Shown here: positions 17,416 through 26,867 of the stretch, in pieces
How the letters are laid out: every line of letters starts with the position of its first letter
How positions within the stretch are numbered: the first letter of the stretch is position 1
Source of the DNA: Rhizobiaceae bacterium
Lineage (GTDB): Bacteria > Pseudomonadota > Alphaproteobacteria > Rhizobiales > Rhizobiaceae
Length of the DNA stretch: 64,000 nucleotides
NCBI GenBank assembly: GCA_017644105.1
Contig: JAEPMD010000003.1
Coordinates: 62,001 to 126,000, forward strand
Reading direction: 5' to 3'
The notes under the pieces: generated by a model
What the model saw: only the letters and a program-made list of their open reading frames with translations
What the model was told of the DNA's origin: nothing
The model's database searches: none
Translations under genes and position numbers: made by a program

Positions 17416-18453
17416 TTGGAAAAAATTACAAAGAAACCTGCAACGATTGAAGATGTTGCAAAGATTGCAGGCGTATCCATTGCGACCGTTAGCCGAGCAT
17501 TACATTTTCCTGAAAAAGTCACCGAAAGTACGCGCAAGAAAATCACCGCTGCTATTGCCCGCACCGGCTATCGCGCCAACCCAATGGCGCAGAATTTGCG
17601 CATGCAACGCTCCAAAATGGTGATGGTTCTAACCAATTCTATTTCTGACCCTAACTTTCCGGGCATCCTCACAGGTCTTGAAAAAGTCGCCAATCAGCGT
17701 GGTTATGGACTTCTCATTGGCGCTACAGACAGCAAAGCCAATCTTGAAGAAAATTATATGCGCTTTTTAGCGTCTGGCATGACGGACGGATTAATTCTTT
17801 TAACCGGCAGCATGCCTGTACAGGATGAAGCACAGGGTCGCAGCAATCGTTTGCCGCCTCTCGTAACCGTGTCTCAACCTATTGAGCACACAGATGTGAG
17901 CTTTGTCGGTATTGATAATATCAACGCATCTAAATTGGCCGTCGAATATCTCTTATCACTCGGGCACAAGCGCATTGTATATATTTCAGGCCCGCAAGGA
18001 GATTCCGTGTCTGAATTGCGTCACCAAGGCTATTGTGCAGCTTTGGCAAGCTCATTTGATGAAAGCTATGTCTGGAAAGTCAATAGCAACGGTACCAGCG
18101 AAGGTGGTCGATCTGCAATTGAGCAACTCTTTATCAAAGATAAATTGCCCACTGCGTTTTTTTGCTACAATGATGATACAGCCATTGGTGCGATTAGCGC
18201 CTTGCAATCACGCGGATTTAATGTCCCACGCGATTTCTCGGTGATCGGTTTTGATGACATTCCCTTTGCAAATAATGTTACCCCTGCGCTGACTACAATT
18301 CGACAACCCCGCAGACAGATGGGCGAGATTGCGATGAACCATCTCTTAGATAATCTGCCAGATCGCAGCATTCCGATTGAAAGCGCCCTGCTCCATGGTG
18401 ATCTGATTGTCCGTGATTCTTGCTCAACACCAGATCATTCCAAGTTTAAATAG
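17416..18453 (+). CDS. LacI-family transcriptional regulator of the sugar operon
   Basis: This is a 345-aa repressor-type protein with an N-terminal LacI helix-turn-helix (TIEDVAKIAGVSIATVSRAL, about residues 10-29) and hinge (GYRANPMAQNLRMQRSK). A periplasmic-binding-protein-like effector domain follows (VMVLTNSISDPNFPGILTGLEK ... FFCYNDDTAIGAISALQSRGFNVPRDFSVIGFDDI). The TTG start at 17416 is the first possible one, because an in-frame TGA lies at 17407-17409; GAGG at 17408-17411 is a close ribosome site. Divergent from the ABC operon, it probably senses its sugar and binds the repeats at 17227-17270. Confidence 0.92.
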   Translation: MEKITKKPATIEDVAKIAGVSIATVSRALHFPEKVTESTRKKITAAIARTGYRANPMAQNLRMQRSKMVMVLTNSISDPNFPGILTGLEKVANQRGYGLLIGATDSKANLEENYMRFLASGMTDGLILLTGSMPVQDEAQGRSNRLPPLVTVSQPIEHTDVSFVGIDNINASKLAVEYLLSLGHKRIVYISGPQGDSVSELRHQGYCAALASSFDESYVWKVNSNGTSEGGRSAIEQLFIKDKLPTAFFCYNDDTAIGAISALQSRGFNVPRDFSVIGFDDIPFANNVTPALTTIRQPRRQMGEIAMNHLLDNLPDRSIPIESALLHGDLIVRDSCSTPDHSKFK

Positions 18454-18477
18454 ATATTCAAAAGCAGATAAGTTGCC

Positions 18478-18515
18478 AAAGAGGCGGAGGATTATTCCCC
18501 CGCCTCTTTTTGTTT
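18478..18515 (+). terminator. Terminator after the LacI gene, overlapping the end of the exporter gene
   Basis: AAAGAGGCGG (18478-18487) pairs perfectly with CCGCCTCTTT (18500-18509), followed by TTTTGTTTTT. It begins 24 nt after the regulator stop. Its 3' half lies inside the last codons of the convergent ABC exporter gene (ends 18492), so the same sequence codes and terminates. Confidence 0.85.
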
Positions 18516-20345
18516 TTCGTCGATATTGATGAAGCCACCAGATTGACGTGACCAAAGATCGGAATAAATCCCGCCCTTTGCCACAAGCTCATCATGTGAT
18601 CCCTCTTCCAGGATTGCACCTTGATCGAGAACAATCAGACGATCCATAGCAGAAATGGTCGACAAGCGGTGCGCAATTGCAATCACGGTTTTACCTTGCA
18701 TCAATTCAAACAGGTTTTCCTGAATTGCTGCTTCCACTTCTGAATCAAGCGCCGATGTGGCTTCATCCAGAACCAGAATTGGCGCGTCTTTTAAGAACAC
18801 CCGGGCAATTGCAATCCGCTGGCGTTGGCCGCCAGACAGCTTCACACCGCGTTCACCCACATGCGCATCCAATCCTTTTCGACCCTTCATATCTTCAAGA
18901 CCCGAAATGAACTCAAGTGCATTGGCGCGGCGCGCAGCATCCAAGATTTCCTCATCACTTGCATCAGGCTTACCGTAAGCGATATTATCTCGCACAGAAC
19001 GATGTAACAGTGATGTATCCTGTGAAACCATGCCAATCTGAGATCGAAGCGAATCTTGCGTGACCGTTGATATATCAATCCCATCAACAGAGATCTGACC
19101 ATTTTCGAGATCAAAATATCTCAGAAGCAGATTAACAAGCGTGGTTTTACCCGCACCTGATCGACCCACAAGACCGATCTTTTCACCCGCTTTGATATCA
19201 AGTGACAAGTTCTCAATAACGCCAGTTTCCTTACCATAGTGGAAACGGACATCTTTATATGAGATCGTTCCGACTTTGGCTTTAAGGCTCTTAGCGCCAA
19301 CCATGTCATTGATCTCAACTGGCTTGGTCAGCATGTTGATACCATCCTGAACCACACCAACTTGCTCAAAGAACCCGGCCAATTCCCACATGATCCAGTG
19401 TGACAAACCATTCAGACGCAAAGCCAACGCTATACCAACGGCGATCGCACCGATGGAAATATTGCCCAAAGACCAGAACCAAATGGACACCGCAGCAACT
19501 AAGAACAACAATAGATTATTGTTATATGTCACACCGAGATCGAGCTTGGTGACAAGACGCATCTGCTTAAAGACAGTAACCAGGAATGGATTCATACTAT
19601 CCTTTGCATAGCTAAGCTCGCGCCCGGCATGCGAAAACAGCTTCACAGTGCCAATATTGGTGTAGCTATCAACAATACGCCCAGTCATGATGGATCGTGC
19701 ATCGGCTTGCGCTTGCGAAACAACTTTCAACTTCGGCACAAAGAACATTAGCAATGTTGCATAGATCACAAACCAGACGAGGAATATGATGGATAAACGC
19801 CAGTCAATGCTAACCAAAAGCACAATCATCGCCAAAAACTGCACGACAACATAAACAAATGTATCGAGAATTTTCATCACGGCTTCACGCACTGCCAGTG
19901 ATGTTTGCATGACCTTCGTCGCCACACGCCCGGCAAATTCATCCGCAAAAAAGCTCATACTATGCTGCAACAATCTACGGTGCATCAGCCATCTGATCGA
20001 CATTGGATAGCTTCCGAGCAATGTCTGGTGGGTAACCAAGCCATGCAAAGTTGAAATGATCGGCAGACCAATCACAACAACAATTCCCATCAACCATAAC
20101 GTAGATGAATTTTCTTCAAAGAATGTCGCAGGGTCACTATTTGTGAGGAAATCTACAATATCACCCATAAAGCTATAAAGGAGCACCTCACCAACCGCGA
20201 TCAACGCGACGAGAATTGTGCCCATCAACAGCCATGGCGAAGCATGTCTTGAATAATGCCAACAAAAGGCAAAAAGACCCTTCGGCGGCAAAACCGCGTC
20301 GTTGGCAGGATATGGATTTATACGTTTTTCAAACCAAGAAAACAT
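18492..20345 (-). CDS. ABC exporter, fused permease and ATPase (copy 2)
   Basis: This 617-aa half-transporter has six helices (about 30-320) and a C-terminal ATPase domain: Walker A GRSGAGKTTLVN, Q-loop MVSQDTSLL, signature LSGGQRQRIAIARV, Walker B ILVLDEATSALDSE, and AIAHRLSTI. It is strikingly similar to the exporter at 8177-10033 throughout the ATPase domain and in the SRQSGGFI tail, so the two are paralogues, or two halves of a heterodimer encoded apart. The substrate is unknown. AGGA upstream of ATG 20345 supports the start. The C-terminal codons overlap a terminator. Confidence 0.93.
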   Translation of the reverse strand: MFSWFEKRINPYPANDAVLPPKGLFAFCWHYSRHASPWLLMGTILVALIAVGEVLLYSFMGDIVDFLTNSDPATFFEENSSTLWLMGIVVVIGLPIISTLHGLVTHQTLLGSYPMSIRWLMHRRLLQHSMSFFADEFAGRVATKVMQTSLAVREAVMKILDTFVYVVVQFLAMIVLLVSIDWRLSIIFLVWFVIYATLLMFFVPKLKVVSQAQADARSIMTGRIVDSYTNIGTVKLFSHAGRELSYAKDSMNPFLVTVFKQMRLVTKLDLGVTYNNNLLLFLVAAVSIWFWSLGNISIGAIAVGIALALRLNGLSHWIMWELAGFFEQVGVVQDGINMLTKPVEINDMVGAKSLKAKVGTISYKDVRFHYGKETGVIENLSLDIKAGEKIGLVGRSGAGKTTLVNLLLRYFDLENGQISVDGIDISTVTQDSLRSQIGMVSQDTSLLHRSVRDNIAYGKPDASDEEILDAARRANALEFISGLEDMKGRKGLDAHVGERGVKLSGGQRQRIAIARVFLKDAPILVLDEATSALDSEVEAAIQENLFELMQGKTVIAIAHRLSTISAMDRLIVLDQGAILEEGSHDELVAKGGIYSDLWSRQSGGFINIDEKQKEAGE

Positions 20346-20529
20346 GAAAATGTCCTATGTGATAACGAAATCAGTAAAGGCAATACGTCGTTATACGCAT
20401 CTCAAATACTGACAAACAAAAAAGGGAACTCGCAAATGAATGCGAATAGAATTTGATTTTGATGATAACGCTCGTTGCAAAAGACAACGAAGCAGCGGTT
20501 ACATTATAAAAGTGTAACGAAAGGTGATT

Positions 20530-20616
20530 TTAAACGTTATCTGCCGGTCGCATACGTAGCGGGGTCAATGCCGAATTCCATAGAGAGCGGGAAATAACGC
20601 GGGTTACTTTGTCCAT
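20530..20616 (-). CDS. Candidate small protein (28 aa) with a strong ribosome site
   Basis: On the minus strand AAGGAG lies 9 nt before ATG 20616, opening a 28-codon frame (MDKVTRVISRSLW..., ending ...RMRPADNV) with basic and hydrophobic residues. AT-rich, promoter-like sequence (TATATATAG around 20675) precedes it. Two hairpins follow it (20498-20518 and 20472-20490). It is not in any family I can name. It sits in the longest gap of the window (20346-20778), which otherwise shows only these elements. It could be a real small protein or part of a small RNA. Confidence 0.4.
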   Translation of the reverse strand: MDKVTRVISRSLWNSALTPLRMRPADNV

Positions 20617-20778
20617 AACGAAATACTCCTTCTCATTGGCAGATAATTGTTCTTTGCGAACTTCACATGTCGTTAACTATATATACTGATCTGTAAAAAG
20701 CTAGTTACACAGAGACAAGTTTTTCTGACAAAGGAAAACACTGTTGCCTATTTGCACCAATCATTCTATCGAAGTCGC

Positions 20779-21231
20779 ATGATTCAAATTGCACTTTACC
20801 AACCCGATATCCCCGGCAACACGGGCACCATCATGCGCATGGCAGCGTGCCTTGGCGTGCCTTTACACATTATCGAACCGGCAGGGTTTGATTTGTCGGA
20901 ACGCAACTTAAAACGCGCCGGAATGGATTATTTGGAAGTTACAAATCTAACGCGTCACATTTCCTGGGACGCATTTTTTGATTGGCATCTGAATGAAAAC
21001 AATCGCCTTGTTTTGGCGTCAACCAAAGCTGCACAGCCCTATTGCGATCTGGGTTATAGAGACAACGATGTGCTTTTGTTTGGGCGTGAAAGCTCAGGCG
21101 TACCAGACAATGTACATGAGGCTGTCGATGAGCGCATATTGATTGAAATGCAGCCCAATATGCGGTCATTAAATCTGGCCATGTCAGTTGCCATGATCAC
21201 CGGCGAAGCCCTTCGGCAAACGCGCATTTAA
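20779..21231 (+). CDS. trmL: tRNA (cytidine(34)-2'-O)-methyltransferase
   Basis: TrmL methylates the 2'-O of nucleotide 34 in tRNA-Leu isoacceptors, using SAM. It is a minimal SPOUT (alpha/beta knot) enzyme; 150 aa from ATG 20779 is the usual length, while the TTG at 20752 would add nine unconserved residues. Motifs: IALYQPDIPGNTGTIMRMAACLG, the central ESSGVPD (LLFGRESSGVPDNVHE), and knot motif RSLNLAMSVAMITGEALRQ. It stands upstream of hemF with 99 nt between. Confidence 0.95.
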   Translation: MIQIALYQPDIPGNTGTIMRMAACLGVPLHIIEPAGFDLSERNLKRAGMDYLEVTNLTRHISWDAFFDWHLNENNRLVLASTKAAQPYCDLGYRDNDVLLFGRESSGVPDNVHEAVDERILIEMQPNMRSLNLAMSVAMITGEALRQTRI

Positions 21232-21330
21232 TTCCTGCGACAAACGCGCATTTGTTTATTGCAAAGATCCTATGGCATTCCTCAAAACATATTGTTATGA
21301 ACGATTGATCCAAACGCTACTGAGGCTTTC

Positions 21331-22245
21331 ATGAGACAACGTCCTGAATTACCAGTCGGACTTCCCGATGACATCCAAGAAAAGAAAGAAAAAGCCCGTC
21401 TGTGGTTTGAGAATTTAAGGGATGTGATTTGCGCAACGTTTGAAGCTTTGGAGGAATCAGCTGAAAATCCGCAATATGAAGGTGAGCCGGGAAAATTTGT
21501 TCAAACCGACTGGTTAAGAGACGAAGGAAAAGGCGGCGGTGGCCTTATGTCGATCATGAAAGGTCGCGTCTTTGAAAAAGTTGGTGCACACACATCGACG
21601 GTTTATGGCGAATTTTCACCTGAATTTCGCAGCCAAATTCCTGGTGCGGAAGATGATCCACGATTTTGGGCGTCCGGAATTTCTCTCATCTGCCACCCGA
21701 TGAACCCAAATGTGCCGGCTGTTCACATGAATACCCGTATGGTTGTGACATCCAGCCAATGGTTTGGCGGCGGCGCAGATCTAACACCCGTATTGAATCG
21801 CCGCAGAACTCAGGAAGATGCTGATACGCAACTCTTTCACAAAGCAATGGAAATTGCGTGTAATCGGCACGAGATTGCCGATTATCCAAATTATAAGGAC
21901 TGGTGTGATGAATATTTTTATCTTCCGCACCGAAAGGAAGCGCGCGGCGTTGGCGGCATTTTCTATGATTGGCTTCATAGCTCGGACGAAGATGGCGGTT
22001 GGGATGCAGACTTCTTGTTCACCCAAGATGTAGGCCGCGCGTTCTCCGTGGTTTATCCAAAAATCGTCAATGCGAATTCGAGCAAAAGCTGGACTGAAGA
22101 AGATCGAAAAGAACAGATGGTTCGTCGTGGCCGCTATGTCGAATTTAATCTGCTTTATGATCGCGGCACGATCTTTGGTCTCAAGACCGGCGGCAATGTC
22201 GATTCTATTTTGTCGTCGCTGCCACCAATTGTCGAATTCCCGTAA
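21331..22245 (+). CDS. hemF: Coproporphyrinogen III oxidase, oxygen-dependent
   Basis: HemF carries out the O2-dependent decarboxylation of coproporphyrinogen III to protoporphyrinogen IX in haem synthesis. It is 304 aa, normal length. Signatures: [81 protein letters not shown] and [23 protein letters not shown]. Aerobic haem synthesis fits the bc1 complex and c-type cytochromes in the same window. The gene is convergent with cca, with a 9-nt gap. Confidence 0.97.
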   Translation: MRQRPELPVGLPDDIQEKKEKARLWFENLRDVICATFEALEESAENPQYEGEPGKFVQTDWLRDEGKGGGGLMSIMKGRVFEKVGAHTSTVYGEFSPEFRSQIPGAEDDPRFWASGISLICHPMNPNVPAVHMNTRMVVTSSQWFGGGADLTPVLNRRRTQEDADTQLFHKAMEIACNRHEIADYPNYKDWCDEYFYLPHRKEARGVGGIFYDWLHSSDEDGGWDADFLFTQDVGRAFSVVYPKIVNANSSKSWTEEDRKEQMVRRGRYVEFNLLYDRGTIFGLKTGGNVDSILSSLPPIVEFP

Positions 22246-22254
22246 TCGGTAGCG

Positions 22255-23502
22255 CTACAATTTCGCGAGCAGATCTGATTTGGACAGATTGAAATTACTT
22301 TCAATCCAAAGCTCTTCGAGCTTTTTCAGCTGATCGCCCATCTCTTTGCCAGCACTCACACCAAGCGCCATCAAGTCTTTGCCGGATAGAGGGAACTTTG
22401 GTTCGACCCATTTTTCCGTCCGCGCCAAGAGCTTGGTAAAACCCGCGGATTCGATCATCGCTGCATCATCGGCTTCCGCGCGTGATCGGGCGCTGACAAG
22501 CGACAGGCTCAACACATCTTTCACACCCGACCAAGATCCGCGATAAATCTTGCGATCCAACGCCGTTTCGGCCATATCATGCGCAAATTTAGGTGTTTGG
22601 GCCCAATGTTTAAGCCGATCACGATCTGCACCTGACATTTTTAAGCGGCCTGCCAATTCACCAACGCGATCAACATCAGGCGGAATAATGGCTTCTAACA
22701 GAAGCATGGGATCATTCTCCCAATTCATCGCCTCGCGCGTTTCCATTAGAGGTCCAATGCTATCAATGCCCCATTTCTCGGTTTCGGGAAATATGGCTGT
22801 TAGAACCCCCGTAGTGCGCATCCATAATAGAGCGCGGGACGGATCATCGGCTGAAAACAGCAATCGCATTTCTTTCCAAATACGCTCGGCTGATAATTGA
22901 GATAATTTAGACACAGCGCGCGCGCTTGCTTTCAAACCCTCAGCATCTGGCCTGCCCTTGCCATATTGGGCAAAGAACCTGAAAAACCGTAATACGCGCA
23001 AATAATCTTCTTCGATGCGTTGCTCAGCATTGCCGATAAATCTCACATTGGCGGTTTCAATATCTACCAAACCACCAACCAGATCAATCACATTGCCATC
23101 AACGTCAGCATATAACCCATTGATCGTGAGATCACGGCGATCTGCATCCTTTTGCCAGTCTTTGCCAAATCGAACCTCGGCGTGACGTCCATCGGTATCA
23201 ATGTCTTCTCTTAAAGTTGTCACTTCAAAAGTCGCACCTTTGTTGACGATTGTCACAGTTCCATGCTCGATCCCTGTCGGAACAGGCTTCATACCCGCGG
23301 TTTTAGCCCGTTCAACAACATCAATTGGCAATAAGGTCGTTGCAATATCAATATCAGCAACATCACGACCCATGAGAGAGTTTCGCACCGCTCCGCCCGC
23401 TACGCGCGCTTCACCATCATCGGCATTAAGCAAAGCAAACACTTCCTGAAAACGCTTATTCTGGAACCAGGACTGATCTTTGACAGAATATTCTGCACTC
23501 AT
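22255..23502 (-). CDS. cca: CCA tRNA nucleotidyltransferase / poly(A) polymerase family
   Basis: This is a 415-aa class II nucleotidyltransferase. The head domain carries RVAGGAVRNSLMGRDVADIDIATTLLP, with the DxD catalytic pair (DIDIA), then RRDLTINGLYAD and LRFFRFFAQYGKGRPDAEGL for nucleotide binding. Enzymes of this group add or repair the 3'-CCA of tRNA; in some proteobacteria a paralogue is a poly(A) polymerase, and the alphaproteobacterial type is usually annotated CCA-adding. Its ATG overlaps the NUDIX stop (ATGA), showing translational coupling. Confidence 0.92.
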   Translation of the reverse strand: MSAEYSVKDQSWFQNKRFQEVFALLNADDGEARVAGGAVRNSLMGRDVADIDIATTLLPIDVVERAKTAGMKPVPTGIEHGTVTIVNKGATFEVTTLREDIDTDGRHAEVRFGKDWQKDADRRDLTINGLYADVDGNVIDLVGGLVDIETANVRFIGNAEQRIEEDYLRVLRFFRFFAQYGKGRPDAEGLKASARAVSKLSQLSAERIWKEMRLLFSADDPSRALLWMRTTGVLTAIFPETEKWGIDSIGPLMETREAMNWENDPMLLLEAIIPPDVDRVGELAGRLKMSGADRDRLKHWAQTPKFAHDMAETALDRKIYRGSWSGVKDVLSLSLVSARSRAEADDAAMIESAGFTKLLARTEKWVEPKFPLSGKDLMALGVSAGKEMGDQLKKLEELWIESNFNLSKSDLLAKL

Positions 23503-24158
23503 GCATAAAGCCTCTCATAAAGCGTGCGAATTATGCCCGCTGTCACACCCCAGATCCGCTGCTCTGGATGTTTAATTGTGTAAAAATATCGACGTTTATT
23601 CTGCCAAATTAAACTGTCGCGAATATGGTTATCCGGGTTCATCAAATCCATCAGCGGCACTTCAAAAATCTGATCAACTTCATCGGGGCTTGCCTGCAAT
23701 TGAAAACCTGGTTTCACAAGCGCAAGGACCGGTGTGATCGAAAAGCCAGTTAAAGACCTATAGATCGGCAATTGGCCAACAGTTTCGATGTAACTTGCAT
23801 CAAGCCCGATTTCTTCTTCTGCCTCCCGCATGGCTGCATGTTCAGGCGACGCATCTGCCGCATCAATTGCACCTCCCGCAAAGGCAACTTGTCCTGAATG
23901 TTTGCGCAGCTTTTCAGTTCGCACCGTCAAGATCACGCGCGCCACATCTTCGTCAGCAATAACCGGGATCAATACAGCAGCGGGGCGAAGCTTTAGATTG
24001 CGCAACTCATCAGATAGATCAGGATTTAAACGATGATCGCCATGCGTTTCAGATAGCGCAATCGGGTCATGCTTTAAAATTTCATGATGATCTGCTTTCG
24101 ACAGATCAGCAAATTCCTGTGCTGAAAAGCTTCTGGATATATTAGCAAGATTATTCAT
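23499..24158 (-). CDS. NUDIX hydrolase, CoA pyrophosphatase-like
   Basis: This 219-aa protein has the NUDIX box GGAIDAADASPEHAAMREAEEEIGL, with REAEEEIG holding the metal-binding glutamates. It also has the CoA-pyrophosphatase feature upstream (VRTEKLRKHSGQVAFAGG, resembling the LLTxRs...GqvsFPGG signature). It probably hydrolyses CoA or related nucleotide diphosphate compounds. It sits between DUF1285 and cca, overlapping cca by 4 nt, an arrangement I recall as common in Rhizobiales. Confidence 0.9.
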   Translation of the reverse strand: MNNLANISRSFSAQEFADLSKADHHEILKHDPIALSETHGDHRLNPDLSDELRNLKLRPAAVLIPVIADEDVARVILTVRTEKLRKHSGQVAFAGGAIDAADASPEHAAMREAEEEIGLDASYIETVGQLPIYRSLTGFSITPVLALVKPGFQLQASPDEVDQIFEVPLMDLMNPDNHIRDSLIWQNKRRYFYTIKHPEQRIWGVTAGIIRTLYERLYA

Positions 24159-24174
24159 TCAGCAACATCAGCCA

Positions 24175-24795
24175 TTAAGATTGAGCATTGAGTTCGGCCA
24201 TGGTCATGATCGGATAGATTTGACCATTGGATTTAACCGCAAACATGGCAACACCATCAATCTCAACTTCTTCTCCCAAATCGACCAGATCATACATAGT
24301 TGCACGATTGACCAAAGCTTCGAGACGCCCACGTACATGAAAATATGGTTTTAGCTCAGCATCCTTGCCCGCAATATCAAACCGAAGCGGATTATCTTTG
24401 CCAATTTCGATCAATTCTCCAACATTTGTGCGAAATGTGAGAACTTGTCCCTGCTCATTTTCGCTCACTTGCATCTCAACGGCTAAAAAATGCGCGTCAA
24501 CTACTCTGATTCGCACCTTCTCGACCGGCGTAACCAGATAAGTTTCCCCATCCTCATCTTTTCGAAGCACGGATGAAAACAAACGAACCAGCGATTTCCG
24601 TCCCATGGGTGTCCCCATGTAAAACCATGTGCCATCACGGCGGATTTCCATGTCCAAATCACCACAAAACGGGGGATTCCAAGCATCCACTGGCGGCAAG
24701 CCACCACCCGTAGAATTACGATCGTCCATGGCTCTGCGAACCATTTCAGCCAGGCCACTGGTATCCGTTGATGTTGTTAAACCGTTATTTGTCAT
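24175..24795 (-). CDS. DUF1285 domain protein
   Basis: This 206-aa cytosolic protein belongs to the DUF1285 family; characteristic stretches are CGDLDMEIRRDGTWFYMGTPMGRKSLVRLFSSVL and YLVTPVEKVRIRVVDAHFLAVEM. The family's function is unknown. ATG 24795 is preferred to TTG 24807 because TGGA lies 9 nt upstream. It is the first gene of a minus-strand DUF1285-NUDIX-cca run, divergent from the MoxR cluster across a 129-nt region. Confidence 0.88.
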   Translation of the reverse strand: MTNNGLTTSTDTSGLAEMVRRAMDDRNSTGGGLPPVDAWNPPFCGDLDMEIRRDGTWFYMGTPMGRKSLVRLFSSVLRKDEDGETYLVTPVEKVRIRVVDAHFLAVEMQVSENEQGQVLTFRTNVGELIEIGKDNPLRFDIAGKDAELKPYFHVRGRLEALVNRATMYDLVDLGEEVEIDGVAMFAVKSNGQIYPIMTMAELNAQS

Positions 24796-24924
24796 TATTC
24801 TGTCCAAAAACCACTAGATAACGAAATAGTGCATCATTGCCCTCTTGTCAGCCATCTGTAAGAGAATAAGCTACGTAAAACAAATCAGTTATGTATTTTA
24901 ACCAGATTGAAAGTGAAACGTAAC

Positions 24925-25938
24925 ATGGGAAGCAACGAAAACCTCGATAAAGGACTAAGCGAGAAAGAAATTGTAAAGCGGGCTGATAAAGCTCTCGAGC
25001 AATTGGCAAAGGTACGAACCGAGGTTGGCCAAGTTATTTTTGGTCAAGAATCCGTTGTTGAACGCACAATTGTTTCGGTTTTATCAGGCGGCCATGTTCT
25101 TTTGGTTGGAGCACCGGGACTAGCGAAAACCAAGCTGGTGGAAACGCTCGGAACAGTGTTGGGGATCACTTCAAGCCGTATTCAATTCACACCCGACCTT
25201 ATGCCAGCTGATATTTTGGGTTCAGAAATCTTGGATGAAGACCAAAAGGGAAACCGTAAGTTCAAATTTATCCCCGGTCCGATCTTCACGCAGTTGCTGA
25301 TGGCCGATGAGATCAACCGTGCGTCACCTCGTACGCAGTCAGCATTGCTCCAAGCCATGCAGGAACACCATGTGACCGTTGCTGGTCAGCGCCATGACAT
25401 GCCAAAGCCATTTCATGTTTTGGCGACACAAAACCCTTTAGAGCAAGAAGGCACCTATCCACTGCCGGAAGCGCAACTTGATCGTTTCTTGATGCAGGTC
25501 GATGTGCCTTATCCATCTGATGAGGCTGAAAAACGCATTCTTTTAGAAACAACTGGGCGCGATGAAAACACCGCCCAATCTGTGCTCGACACGAAAACAC
25601 TCATCGGCATTCAAGAACTTGTGCGCACAATGCCTGTCAGCGACAAAGTTGTAAATGCAATATTGGATCTCGTTCGGTCTGCACGACCAGGCAATGGTGA
25701 TGAAATTGTCGATAACGCAGTCTCATGGGGTCCGGGGCCACGCGCCGGTCAAGCCATGATGTTATGCGCTCGCGCCCGAGCGCTTTATGATGGACGCCTC
25801 GCGCCAAGCATTGATGATGTTGCAGAACTTGCACAGCCCGTATTGCAACATCGTATGGCTTTGAGCTTCACAGCGCGCGCGGAAGGTACGAAAGTTCAAG
25901 ATGTTATCGCCACATTGGTGGATAGAATTAAGGACTAA
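24925..25938 (+). CDS. MoxR-family AAA+ ATPase
   Basis: This 337-aa MoxR-type ATPase acts as a chaperone for assembly or metal insertion, usually with VWA-domain partners. Walker A is GAPGLAKTKLVETL. The Walker B region ADEINRASPRTQSALLQAMQEHHVT holds DE and sensor residues, and ATQNPLEQEGTYPLPEAQLDRFL is the sensor 1 / arginine-finger block. The C-terminal lid ends near residue 335. An upstream TTG (24907) is possible but ATG 24925 is more likely. It starts a four-gene co-directional cluster with DUF58, BatA/DUF4159 and a large membrane protein, with gaps of 2, -1 and 1 nt. Confidence 0.94.
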   Translation: MGSNENLDKGLSEKEIVKRADKALEQLAKVRTEVGQVIFGQESVVERTIVSVLSGGHVLLVGAPGLAKTKLVETLGTVLGITSSRIQFTPDLMPADILGSEILDEDQKGNRKFKFIPGPIFTQLLMADEINRASPRTQSALLQAMQEHHVTVAGQRHDMPKPFHVLATQNPLEQEGTYPLPEAQLDRFLMQVDVPYPSDEAEKRILLETTGRDENTAQSVLDTKTLIGIQELVRTMPVSDKVVNAILDLVRSARPGNGDEIVDNAVSWGPGPRAGQAMMLCARARALYDGRLAPSIDDVAELAQPVLQHRMALSFTARAEGTKVQDVIATLVDRIKD

Positions 25939-25940
25939 GA

Positions 25941-26867
25941 ATGTCACCGATCGGCCAAATTTATAAAATTGCAGATCAGACAGATACACTTGCGCGTGGC
26001 CGATTGCGCGCAGCTCTGATACCAGATTGCTTGGTGGAAGCCAGACGCGTCGCCAATATTGTCAGCGCCGGATGGCACGGGCGCAGAAAACGCGGAACTG
26101 GCGATAATTTCTGGCAATTTAGGCAGTTCACCCAAGGTGAAAGCGTTGCCAATATTGATTGGCGCAAATCCGCGCGCGATGATCAGCTTTATGTCCGGGA
26201 CAAAGAATGGGAAACAGCCCACACAGTTTGGCTTTGGGCGGATCTATCCCCTTCCATGCAGTTCCAATCGGAATTGGGTGATGTTTCGAAAGAAAGTCGC
26301 TCACTCGTAATTCTGTTTGCTTTGGCGGAGATTTTGTCCCGATCTGGTGAACGTATTGGTATTCCCGGCGTCATGGACCCTATTTTGGCACGCAATGGTG
26401 CCGAGCGCCTCGCGCAAATATTAGCGCATGACCGCAACTTTAATGACAAGCAATCAATCCCTGATCTCTCCAATGTCAAACGCCTCAGCGATATCGTCAT
26501 CATCAGCGACTTTTTGGGTGATGGCGAAGAAATCATCTCACAAGTAACACCCATTGCGCAACGCGGCACGCGTGGTCATTTAATCGAAGTTAGCGATCCA
26601 GCAGAAGAAACTTTTCCCTATACTGGTCGTATTGAATTTCGCGACCCTGAAACCAATGCAAGGCTGGTAGCCGGTAAAGCGTCGACCATAGCCGAGGACT
26701 ATACCAACGCTTACAAAAACCGTCGTGTTGCTTTATCAGATGAAATTCGCCGAATGGGGTGGAGCTACACCCATCATAGAACGGATCGCGCGGCATCCGA
26801 AGCCTTGGCATCAGTCCATGGATTCCTAACAGGTCTGGGTGGCAGTCAGAATCGAGGTGCTATCTGA
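25941..26867 (+). CDS. DUF58 domain protein
   Basis: This 308-aa protein has the DUF58 core (RRKRGTGDNFWQFRQFTQGESVANIDWRKSARDDQLYVRDKEWETAHTVWLWADLS, residues about 50-105) and a VWA-like fold with a degenerate MIDAS (WADLSPSM). DUF58 proteins almost always travel with MoxR ATPases and are thought to be their clients or adaptors. AAGGA precedes the ATG and the stop overlaps the next start (TGATG), so it is translationally coupled. Confidence 0.93.
   Translation: MSPIGQIYKIADQTDTLARGRLRAALIPDCLVEARRVANIVSAGWHGRRKRGTGDNFWQFRQFTQGESVANIDWRKSARDDQLYVRDKEWETAHTVWLWADLSPSMQFQSELGDVSKESRSLVILFALAEILSRSGERIGIPGVMDPILARNGAERLAQILAHDRNFNDKQSIPDLSNVKRLSDIVIISDFLGDGEEIISQVTPIAQRGTRGHLIEVSDPAEETFPYTGRIEFRDPETNARLVAGKASTIAEDYTNAYKNRRVALSDEIRRMGWSYTHHRTDRAASEALASVHGFLTGLGGSQNRGAI

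Noticed and set aside
20346-20460. Short plus-strand frames just upstream of the second exporter
   Set aside because: They are only a few codons to about 25 codons long, start inside the exporter's leader region and have no independent signals.
22249-22258. GTAGCGCTAC palindrome between hemF and cca
   Set aside because: It is only 10 nt with no loop or T run, so it is not a credible terminator or operator.
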